This document shows, piece by piece, positions 26,140-35,676 of a stretch of 64,000 bases of DNA. The notes under the pieces are model-generated. The model saw only the letters and a program-made list of their open reading frames with translations, made no database searches and was not told where the DNA came from. The position numbers were made by a program, and so were the translations under genes. The DNA is from Reticulascus tulasneorum (taxonomy: Eukaryota > Ascomycota > Sordariomycetes > Glomerellales > Reticulascaceae): assembly GCA_001557505.1 (NCBI GenBank), contig LSAX01000006.1:3534001-3598000 (forward strand). Direction: 5' to 3'. Numbering within the stretch: the stretch's first letter is position 1; each line of letters begins with the position of its first letter.

Positions 26140-26480
26140 GCATTTGCTCGAAGACGACCCGTTGACGCCTTACCGCGATTCAGATGAACGTTAATATTGA
26201 ATATTCCGACCTCCGAATTGGTCCTTCCCAAAAACACGGTGTGGAATCCAAGGTACCTCGCGAGACTACCAAAAGGCCTCTCCTAGAGGCAGCAAAGTCA
26301 ATTTCCATCTATCCATGGACCTGATGGGACAAAGAAGCTGCCATTGGCCAAATCTTTCAATATATCCGCGCAAAGCACAACTCTGGGGCCATGGTACAAA
26401 TGAATCTTTGGCGCTGAGAGACGCAGATACAACAATGTGCCTGCACAAATTTCACATGGTTCATCCACACAGCAATGTCA

Positions 26481-26488
26481 TATATAAA
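26481..26488 (+). promoter_or_regulatory. TATA box of the small secreted protein gene
   Basis: A perfect TATATAAA lies 108 bp before the start codon at 26596. That spacing would leave a leader of about 75 nt. Strong TATA boxes are often seen at highly inducible fungal genes; that point is general knowledge, not shown here. Confidence 0.55.
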
Positions 26489-26595
26489 ACTGCCTCCTTC
26501 CCCCCAAATCTTTGTTCATTCTCAAGTCAGTAGCAGCAAAACACAACAAAATATATCCACATTGCTTTTGTCTAAACCTCGGCATCATTTCAAAC

Positions 26596-26889
26596 ATGAA
26601 TCCTACTATCTGCACTTTAGTTCTTGCTGTCCTCGCGCCAACCGCGATGGCCGGCCGGCCAGGACCATTTACATACCCTGCAAGGGAACCCTTATCCTGC
26701 TGGGATAAACCCAAAGGATCGCTGGAGAAAGGGAGATGCTTCATCGAGTGTGAAGATAAGTTGCGCAATACTGTGGGGTTCGCAGAATGGATGATGTAAG
26801 CTATGCGCGGTCTATATATCGTTCTCGAACTCCCTACTTACCAGCCTGGCTTTAGTTTCGATACCTGCATACACAAGTGCGACTGCTAA
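26596..26889 (+). CDS. Small secreted cysteine-rich protein, helical-hairpin-like cysteine pattern
   Basis: Two exons (26596-26795 and 26856-26889) encode 77 residues. A signal peptide of about 19 residues ends ...PTAMA, leaving a ~58-residue mature protein with six cysteines at 35, 48, 52, 71, 75 and 77. The spacing is C-x12-C-x3-C-x18-C-x3-C-x-C. Two C-x3-C units separated by 18 residues are the signature of a disulphide-stapled helical hairpin, as in plant alpha-hairpinins. The four C-terminal cysteines are created only after splicing (exon 2 supplies C71, C75, C77). I recognise no family. Size, secretion and cysteine content fit an effector or antimicrobial peptide (inference). A strong TATA box stands upstream. 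The same frame stays open for 87 codons after the TAA stop (see findings). Confidence 0.72.
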
Positions 26890-29157
26890 ATGCAATGCAA
26901 CGACAAGGGTCGGCCGGGTACATATCGCCATATTTGTCATCGGCCCTACATGCCGTTTTGTTGGCATTGCTTGTTCGTGAGATTTGGTTGGGGCGGAGGA
27001 TATCGAGTCTGGGACTTCGAAGGCATTTTTCTTGGTTTTTTATACCACAACCTCACAACGGATTACCTAGAGAAAGGATCTGGTCACTATGCTGCATATG
27101 CCAGTAGATGGCCGTCCGGAGAAAAGACAGAGATAGGAAGCAGTAGATTTTAGTAAGATCAATATATCATGGATATTCGCATATCTTAAACGGCTAAGTC
27201 GTTAATTCGACCGTCTTGCCGGCCACTATTCAACAACTCCGCTTTCTCTGTAATGCCATACAAACATGTCTAGTCTACATTAATTCGTCTTGGACTCTAA
27301 ATCCAAGATGCCTGCTAGGTTGGTCATGCAGCAAAGGCAAGATGCTGGTATAGACCTTGAAGGTAGCAGGATCTCCATACAAGTGCCTGTGACGGCGATG
27401 CAGCAGTGTAGGAAACATTCTACCACCACTGGTACTGCTCCTAAATAAGGCTCCCGAGCATCAAAGGGGGTGTCGACTCCTGAGGGCGGGAGGTTAAGCA
27501 TTCGGATGCGCATAGCAAAGTCTTGTCGGCACCAGCAGTAGCTTACAATCTCCGCAGGGTGCATATTAGACATCGCCAAGTGCTAACAGCAGTTCCTTCT
27601 CGGGCGTGGTGCGTGGCAGAAACGCCGTTCTATGCCCGCGAAAGCTGTGATCGCTTGGCTCATTTGCTCGGAGCTCATAGCTTATATCTTGAATCGACTT
27701 AAAAGATAAACGCTGTCGCCTGGAACAGTTGGATTTACATACCGCAACGCTAATTAAATTCCACGATGTACCATCACGGAACAGCCGGAGAGTAGGGAAG
27801 AGATATGATCAGTATACTTACCTGTGACCTTTAATTCCCCGGCAGACGGGCTTTTCATTGAGGTCACAACCTTGCCCAAGCCTTCCACTAAAAGTCTCCT
27901 TAGCGATGGAGTGGAGACAGGTATTCCCCAGGAGGGGACCCGACTGGGCAAAGTCTACGGGCACGGCGTCAGTCGATGGGGACGATACCAGTAAATTACC
28001 AGCATTGTGCATACTGAGAATAAGTACCGTTTCCATCTATGGTAGTAAACATCCTCAATTTCCATACCCACTCATCATTTGTGATGGATGTGATGCAGCT
28101 TATTATGCTGATTCCGCTGTCCTTGCATGTGGGGAGACATGTGTGAGAAGTACCTTCTAAGTATGGATGGGTGGCTGATCCACTCGAAAAACAATGCCAA
28201 CAGCCAAACCGGACGATTGCGATTTCTCACCGACTATCCTGCCATCCTTGAAGCGAAGAAAATCGGATGTCGCTTTCATCATCGCTCGCCCGTTTCAACA
28301 GATGTTTCTCCTACATGGCCATCGACTCTAGGTGCTAACTACCTACGTTAGTGCCCCTATCTTGGCTTGGTCGTTAAGGTACCTACATACAAATCGAGTA
28401 CGTACCTTCGCTTCAATACGAATAAGCAGTTATCCCCTCTCGCTGTTACCTCCAACTCCACTCTTCCCCTCCCCTCTACCTTACTCCATCCATGCACTGG
28501 AGCTCTCCGATTCCGACCCAGCCACGCACGACATCAGACATCTTTGATGGACTCTCCCGAACAACGAACACCTCATTGACAGAACTATCGTCATCTCTTC
28601 AGCCATCAGCCGGCATTCCCGATCCAACCTACGCTGTGCTACCCGTTAAGAAGAACGCCCCCCCCTCTCCGATTCTGCATCAGACTCGATCCTTTTCCGA
28701 CAACCGAGATGCCCGACTGCTGACTGATTGCGAGCATGATGCACCGTTGACTCCCGCCGCAGCCTTCATAAATCTGTAGCCCCGAAATTTCCTTCTTGTT
28801 TCGCGATCTCTTCGAGCATCAGCAACCCAAACCTTCGCTGGGCCTCACTAGACCTCAGCCAAGCCGAACCCGTGCCTGCGCATCTCGATTCTGCTTGAGC
28901 TCCTGTTCCGAAACCGGGTCTTGACGCCCGACACAGTTGAGGTCCGTCCAACCTTTCCTGGCTGTAGCTGCAGCCATCGACGATATTGCCACTCGATACG
29001 TAAAATATACCTTACGGTCTGCCGTTGTCCAGACGGACAACTTCACAATCTCCCCGATCTTTTGGGCTTCCGCCCTTACCGACTCCAGCCGCCATTCGCT
29101 GCAGAAGCATCATCGAACTACCCAACGGCCAACGCCAGAGAAGCGTAGCCTGCAACG
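26890..29157. other. Intergenic and long leader of the SIP5 gene
   Basis: About 2.3 kb without a confident gene. From 26890 to 27153 the frame of the upstream small secreted protein continues open after its stop. On the minus strand, 28036-27818 and 27579-27280 are open for 72 and 99 codons. A clean GTAAGT donor lies at the end of the first, but I could not assemble a convincing gene. From about 28430 to 28490 the plus strand is pyrimidine-rich, typical of a fungal transcription start. It is followed by an ATG-initiated frame of 95 codons (28492-28779), which would be an upstream ORF if it lies in the SIP5 leader. Confidence 0.4.
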
Positions 29158-31871
29158 ATGGGGAATTCAAACACAAAGGAATCACGTTCGTCTGACAACG
29201 CATCCTCCTCCCACCGCGTCATCCAGCCCCATCATCTCGAAGCTTCCGCCATCGTGCAAGCGAACGAACGAAACGAACGGCCCGGATCGAGAGCGAGGCA
29301 AAGCCGATTCAGCAGGGCCGATCTGAACTTACTTGGTCTCGGAGCCGTCGGATCATCAAATTTCCAGAATGATGCGCCATTTGAGCGGCGGGAAACGAAG
29401 CAGGAGAGAGAGGCCAGGAGGCTCGAAAAGGAAAGGATAGCAAGAGAGAAGGAACGTGAGAGAAGCATGAAGGAGGAGCATATAGATGGAGGCTATTTGG
29501 TGACACTCGGAACATACACCGGGCCCGAAGACTTCAGCAAGCAGATTGTCCGCCAACTACAGGTGAGGACTGACCTACCCATTTGAGCGTTTTTCATTCC
29601 ATGGAGCTAATTTTGTGTTGCTGACTCCAGATCGAGCGAAAGATAGCGCCTTTCTGGCGCGGGCTCAATGATTTCGTTGAGAGCTGGACCGAATACCAAC
29701 TCATTTGTGCAGGTCGCGGCATACCCATTCCTGCAGCAGATGAGCAACCGCCACCAGACCTAATACCTCGCGCCTACTCACCCGACTCGCCCGCCGGTTC
29801 AACCCAAAACCTTCACAATCTAACAGTGCCCCTGGGCCCCAGATCCTTATCCGTCAGCTCAGACCGTAGTGGCTCCAACGTAGGCTCTGCTCTACCTTCT
29901 CCCATTTCCCCCACATCCCAGAAAACATCGTCAGCTTTCAAGCCTCGAGCAAAAGCGCTTGCTGCTGCCCTGAGCGGCGGCTCTCGGAATGCCTCACAGT
30001 CCGACATTACACCACGAGAGATTAGTCTCCCCAACGACCCCTATGTCAACGGCCAGCCTCTTGAGGTCTTCCTCTACAAAGACGCAAGCGAATGCCCAAT
30101 CTGTTTCATGTACTACCCGCCATATCTGAATCGCACACGGTGCTGTGATCAATCAATTTGCAGCGAGTGCTTCGTGCAAATCAAACGACCTGACCCACAC
30201 TACCCCGAACATCACGTCGACCCTAACGAGCCAAGTCCGGAACCGGAAGAGAACCCAGAAACGCTGATATCAGAGCCTGCGACCTGCCCATATTGCCAGC
30301 AGGCAGAGTTTGGCGTGACATACGAGCCTCCTCCATTCCGTCGTGGTTTAACGTATTCGTTCTCGTCGACGAGTTTCGGATCTATGAACACAGCCATGTC
30401 GTCACAGAGCTCCCTCAGTTCGACGCTCTCTCCCACCTTGGGCTCTCCACTTACTGGGCCAAGAAGGAGGGCGCAGAGTCTTTCGGCCAATGCCCCAAAT
30501 GTCATTACTACCGACCGCGTTCGCCCTGACTGGTCTTCGAAGCTAGCAGCTCAACGAGCTCATCAAGCTAGGAGAGCGGCCGCCGCGACTGCGCTGCATA
30601 CAGCAGCTTTCTTGATGGGTAGCAACGAGCCACGAGGATTTGCCTTCACGAGACCCGGACGGTTCAGTCGGAGAAATACGGGCACCTCGGGCAGTGCTCC
30701 CAATGCTGCTGTTGCCTCGGGAGAAGAACTTTCTGTCAACAATAATGGAGATGACGAGATTCCTTCAGGTCCCGAGCCCGGCCCTCGAGGGTCGTCAGGT
30801 CGCGGGCTCATTAACAGAAGAAATCGCATGGAGGAGCTCGAGGATATGATGTTCATGGAAGCTGTGAGGCTCTCCCTCGCTGCAGAGGAGGACCGCAAGC
30901 GTAAGGAAGAAAAAGAGGCTCGTAAGGAGGCAAAGAAGAGGGAGAAAGAGGAGCGCAAAGCCCTTAAGCAGCAGCAGAAATATGGAGACGTCTATGGAGG
31001 AGGCCATAGCTCTGCGAGCGGGAGCAGTCTCTCTTTAGGTCTCGGCCGACGGCGGGGAAATAGTGCCGCTAGCAACCTCCGTGTCGAAGCCACGGTCCAA
31101 AGTGCATTGACAAGCCCTGCGAATGTCAGCAATGGCTCAAACGCAAACGTAGCTGTTGGCGGCTCAGCCTCGGGTTCAAGTGCCCAGGAAAAGGGTAAAG
31201 GTGTCGACCGCAACCCGGCAGATACGGCCTCTGGCGACAGCAATTACCAAAGCAGCTCGTCAGTGCCATCACTACCTATTCCGACAAGCCGTGGTCCGTC
31301 CCATCTTAGGCAGATGAGCAATGCGTCGTCAATATCGTCCTCTCTGGCGGACAGTGCTGCTGGCAGTTACGCTAATGCAAGCCATCTTGATGCGAACAAC
31401 CCTAGAGCTAGTGGTTTGAGCCTGGGAGGCCGAAGTGATGACGGCGACCGAGACCCTGGCGGTGCCGGCATGGAACCCATGTTCAACTTCCGAAGTCTGG
31501 CTGAGATGGTGGGCGTTCAGATTGAGGGCGACGACGCTGGCCAGCCACAGCCACAGGCAAGGATGCCGGATAGTGATGCAAAGGCGGAGAGAAAAGCAGA
31601 CGCCGATGACTCTCCAGAAGCCGAGCAGATCGAACATGCGGGCGGAGAGGAAACAGTGGAAGAGAGCATCGCTACACTGAGACCACTCACACTCCGAGAA
31701 GAGCCTGGAGATAGCAGCGGAAAGGACGAGATGCTTTCTAGCAGCGGTGTGCAGACCCCGGAGGTTACGATCACCCCGGAAACACCAGCACCCTTGACCG
31801 ATGCAGAAGCGGAGACGATGAAGCTGGGACATGGCGGTCTTGTGGAGAGATCGTCGGAAATTACGCAGTAA
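29158..31871 (+). CDS. SIP5: Sip5-like RING/zinc-finger protein
   Basis: Sip5 in budding yeast binds the Snf1 (AMPK) kinase and the Reg1/Glc7 phosphatase, linking it to glucose signalling. Two exons (29158-29562 and 29631-31871) give 881 residues. The N-terminus MGNSNTKE is a good N-myristoylation signal (Gly2, Ser at position 6 replaced by Thr). A charged helix at about 80-105 (RETKQERE...EKERERS) precedes a conserved segment. The zinc-binding core at about 228-290 has CPICFMYYPP, RCCDQSICSECF and a later CPYC, spaced as in the Sip5 family. The rest is low-complexity Ser/Gly/Ala-rich sequence with a second Lys/Glu-rich coiled-coil stretch near residues 475-510 (EEDRKRKEEKEARKEAKKRE). The length exceeds yeast Sip5 (489 residues), as is usual in filamentous fungi. 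A role in Snf1 signalling here is inferred from homology. Confidence 0.9.
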
Positions 31872-32155
31872 TGGCGGGCTTCGGTTGGATTTCAGGATGG
31901 GAAGAGTTATGAAATATTTTAGAGCAGCCAGCGGCAACTTGATCGAGAACATTTTGCATATTGGACGGTTGGGAATCTACGAAGGGGTTAGGGACGGAGT
32001 TTTAGTGTTGGCATCATGCGGGCGATGGTGGGTAAATTCTGCACCACCATCTCCAATGCCTCGATTTTGTAATTTATTATCTACATGGACCACAAGAGCC
32101 CGTCCAGGCAGAAATCCCATCCCGTTAAACGCGAAATATCCTGCCATGGGAAACG

Positions 32156-33376
32156 TTACCTAGACTCGTTCTTCGAGCCTCGGGATATCACCTTTGCCCA
32201 CTTCGCCGTAGTCTCATCGTCCGGGATGACACCAGGTTGGCCGCGTTGATTAACGAACTCTTCTCCCGGGCTCGCCCAGCTGTAGTCGCGCCATTCGCCA
32301 AGAGCCGGCCGCATCTGCTCCTCCACCAAGAGATGGATCTTATCGAGGCGGCTAGCCGTGCCGTTCAGGGCCACCTGCGATATTGCTCCATTATCTGCGA
32401 GCAGACCCTTCACTACGTCCTGCCACGCTCGCCAAGTTTCCTCGAGCTCCTCCAACTTCGAAACACCCATGACACTGACACCGACGTCCAGGTGACCCTT
32501 CACGGATGAGTGAGTGATTTCGCAGCCCATGGAAGCGCCAATTCGCGCCCAGTTATCCATGGCCCAATGCAGGGCTACGTCTTCCAATTTTTCATTTGCG
32601 TTTGCAGCAATCCCAGCGAGACCCTGACAGGCTTTTCGAAGCGGGGCCGGAGCAGGATGCCAGGTCGCCATGGGCCCGTCATCGGCGCCGCGGGTCGTCA
32701 ACAAGCCCATGCTGAGCATGCTGGCATTGAGAACGACACTCACACCGGCGTTCTTAAACCGGGCGAGGATGTCTTCTCGGCCGAGGGTAGAATTTTGAAC
32801 GCAGAAATGCGAGTAGGAAAGGACGGCATCGAGCGGCTCGCCGGTTTCGCGCAAGACCTTCTCGGCAAGATCGCAGAGCAACGGTACTGGATATCCACTG
32901 ATTCCCACGTATCGGATTCGCCCGGCATCTCTCAACCGCCGCAGCTCCCGGACAGCAACGACCACTTCGTCGGGCGACACGAACTCGACATCGTGCATAT
33001 AAACCAGGTCCAAGTAGTCCGTATGCAGCCTCTCCAAGCTCCGACAGATGCTATAGCGTATCCAAGCAGGGGAGTAGTCGAATTCGGAAGAGGTTATGCG
33101 CCCGGCTTTCGTAACCAGGAAGTAGGAGTCCCGGGGATGCTGGGCGTCGATGGAGTGGAGAGCGTCGCCGAGGAGGGTCTCGGAGGGGCCATAGTACGGG
33201 GACGTATCAAAGGCTGAAACCCCGAGGGAAAGCGCGCGTTCGACGATGGACGCATAGGGCATGCGCTTCGGGTCGGACACGTATTGGGTGTTGAAGGTCG
33301 CGGTACCAAGGATGAGAGGTGGGATCGCAGCCGAGAGGGGTCCCCGAGAAGGGGATGGATTAATTATCGAGCCCAT
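32156..33376 (-). CDS. ARA2: Aldo/keto reductase, Ara2-like NAD-dependent D-arabinose dehydrogenase
   Basis: A single exon of 406 residues. Yeast Ara2 oxidises D-arabinose to D-arabinono-1,4-lactone in the synthesis of dehydro-D-arabinono-1,4-lactone/erythroascorbate. The AKR catalytic tetrad is complete: D57 and Y62 (FDTSPYYG), K90 (FLVTKAGR) and H128 (VYMHDVEF). The beta/alpha barrel start LILGTATFN and the strand RIRYVGISGYP are as expected in this family. The extended C-terminal ~70 residues are longer than in bacterial L-fucose dehydrogenases but fit fungal Ara2. It is convergent with the SIP5 gene (284 bp between stop codons). A long open frame on the opposite strand (32510-33217) is its shadow. 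Confidence 0.9.
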   Translation of the reverse strand: MGSIINPSPSRGPLSAAIPPLILGTATFNTQYVSDPKRMPYASIVERALSLGVSAFDTSPYYGPSETLLGDALHSIDAQHPRDSYFLVTKAGRITSSEFDYSPAWIRYSICRSLERLHTDYLDLVYMHDVEFVSPDEVVVAVRELRRLRDAGRIRYVGISGYPVPLLCDLAEKVLRETGEPLDAVLSYSHFCVQNSTLGREDILARFKNAGVSVVLNASMLSMGLLTTRGADDGPMATWHPAPAPLRKACQGLAGIAANANEKLEDVALHWAMDNWARIGASMGCEITHSSVKGHLDVGVSVMGVSKLEELEETWRAWQDVVKGLLADNGAISQVALNGTASRLDKIHLLVEEQMRPALGEWRDYSWASPGEEFVNQRGQPGVIPDDETTAKWAKVISRGSKNESR

Positions 33377-35676
33377 AGTGTACTGGCAGGGGAGGGAGGC
33401 GATGCGTCCTGGGGGTCAGGAAAGGGGAGGAAGGGGCGAGATTGCCGTTCGATCGAGCGTTGAGGAAACGACATTATCAATGTTCGGGGTCAACACTGGC
33501 ATTTTGACCGCGTACGAAGAAACCTTGAGGCAGTCTATTAATTAGTCGAGCACGTCAACGATAACAACCCCCCGCTTGAGTGGGGTGGGTATGTGGTCCG
33601 GAGTCCGGAATGACTAATTGTGCTCTGTAGAACTGCGAGACAGCGCTTTGATACATCATCGGTGCTTCCACCTTTGGGTTCACAGGAAAGGGCTGTCTTT
33701 TTGTTGAACGGGGAGGGAGGGTTTGGTTTGGGAGGGAGCTGGCCAAACGTTGTGGTTCGATGGCCGCTTGCTATGTAAGTTACCTTAGTTTGGAATATTT
33801 TGTTGAAAGGGGTCTTTTCGGCGGGCATCCTTTTCACCCCCTTGCCCTCCCCCTCCCATCCCATCCCATCCCATCCCAGCGCCCGTCCGATCGCTTCCCA
33901 TGTCGCACGCACGCAGCGCGTGGAATAAATGTATGGCCACTCGATCTGTCGAGTCAACTGCCAGTCTCATTGTCCCTTTACCAGGATACAAAGCTGCCCT
34001 AACCGCAGACTGATAGAGGGCTATTCCCCACCAGTCCATGCATCGCACCTATGGAAGGGTAAAACGGAAAGCAACTAAACCCCAAAAAAATCGGGGACAG
34101 TAGTCTGGAAGATTCTCACCCTACTTTTACCGAAGGTGACCATCGATGACCCGCTGTGTTTGACTGGACTCGACTCGAAGTATGTAAAGCACGGATGCGG
34201 TAAGGTCTGGATCTGGATCTGAACCCTCCGAAGATCCACTTTCGACTTCCACTCCATCTTCCAATTCCTCTTCCTTTTTCTCGCAGCTCCTCAGCAACCA
34301 GATGCTGCTCGTCATGGCAGCCCGCTCTTTTCGTTCGAACCTATAATTAGCTAGTTCGAATCCCGAAGACTGGATTATTCGCCCGCTTGATCTCAAAGGG
34401 CCATTAGTATCTGCCGCCGCGCTCTACCGCCCACTACCATCGTCGTCGAGATTTTGGGCAGAATTATCGTAGCATTTCTTTTGTGGGACCATTCTTCCAG
34501 CGCAAACACCAACAAAATAAGCCGTAGGAAGCATCGGCATCGGCATCAACGAGGGTTCAGTAGCATTGGGCGACTTGGCTTCTGCCTCCGTTGATTTGCC
34601 CCCAGCTCTGGTCCACCGTTCTCCTTCAACCTATCTCAAATCGAATCAACTATATTGGCCGGGCCATTAGCCTAAACCAGACCTTTTGAGCTTCCATAAA
34701 CACCCTTCGGCCGCCCTCCCTGTTGTTTAATATATTCTCAATCATTTGTACCCCCGTCGTTAATGCCAATCTCCAAGGCGTCCCACATCTTTGTCCTACC
34801 TTTCTCCAATCCCGTCTGACGGGTTGGACCGTCCTCATCAACATCCGACCCCGCGTTCGCTCATTTTCCTCCGTTTCTCCAGTCCTGTCATTTTAGCCTC
34901 CGCAAATCTGCCATTCATGTCATCGTCATGTCTTAGTCTGCCAATGTAACTGCATTCCTCCAGCCCATGTATCTCTCTCATTCAAGACCTCATATAGGCA
35001 ACTTCGGCAGCATACACCCGTTGGCAATGCCACATCTTCTCGGGCTACAACGTGTCTTGGTTCCGTTATCAAACAGATATACTACCACCGTCACCTCGTG
35101 ACAATAGCACACTCATTACGATCCCCAAGGATCTGCTCCTCTCTCTACCTCGGGGAATGTCTCCAGACTTGCTCTGGCTTTCTACGCCACATCCGTCAAC
35201 CCTTTACTCCAACCAGGAGAGGTCATGGATCTGCCAGACACAGGATGTTCCGGCTTGGCAGCTTCGTCCATCCTGGGATCGTCATATTCCCCTGTGTTTT
35301 TTTTTTCGGTAGTCGTGCCATTCTTGGCTTGCCTCCTTGCAATATTGCTGTCCTCGGCTGCTGTGCCGATTGCCTGCATCACCGTGAGTGCTCCCAAAGC
35401 ATGTGTCCGGGTTTGATATTGCTCTGTCGCGTATCTGCCACCATATTCAGGTACCGTAGTATCTTAATGGGCGGTGGATATTGCCCGTATCCGTTTTTGC
35501 CATTCCGGAAAGGCTTTCCATGGATAATGCTCCGTATGATAGCAAGATGACATACCTCGTAATTTCCACCAGCGGAGTTGTTTAAATATCCCTCCGTCCG
35601 CTAGCTCTAGCTTTCTCAGACTTCGGGAACCAAGGCCACTTTGTTAGCTATCGAAATCCTCAGGTCCACTAGCATC
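33377..35676. other. Intergenic, 2.3 kb without a supported gene
   Basis: This stretch holds the promoter of the aldo/keto reductase (left, minus strand) and the upstream region of the AA8-AA12 gene (right). A CCCAT microsatellite (33855-33874) and a run of eleven T (around 35297-35307) are present. Several open frames of 60-150 codons occur on both strands, but they overlap each other and show no domain or splice pattern. Confidence 0.45.
33855..33874 (+). repeat. (CCCAT)4 microsatellite
   Basis: Four exact CCCAT units in tandem within a C-rich stretch. The related GGGAT-rich opposite strand creates a long but meaningless open frame. Confidence 0.9.

Noticed and set aside
32510..33217. 235-codon plus-strand open frame
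   Set aside because: It lies fully antisense to the aldo/keto reductase, whose catalytic tetrad is intact; the plus frame shows no known motif.
33538..33957. 139-codon minus-strand frame rich in Gly/Trp
   Set aside because: Its Gly/Trp/Met run is produced by the CCCAT microsatellite, and nothing else in it resembles a protein family.
34330..34375. GTTCGAA/TTCGAATCC motifs suggesting a tRNA T-loop
   Set aside because: The flanking bases do not pair as a T-stem and no matching acceptor, D or anticodon arms could be found on either strand.
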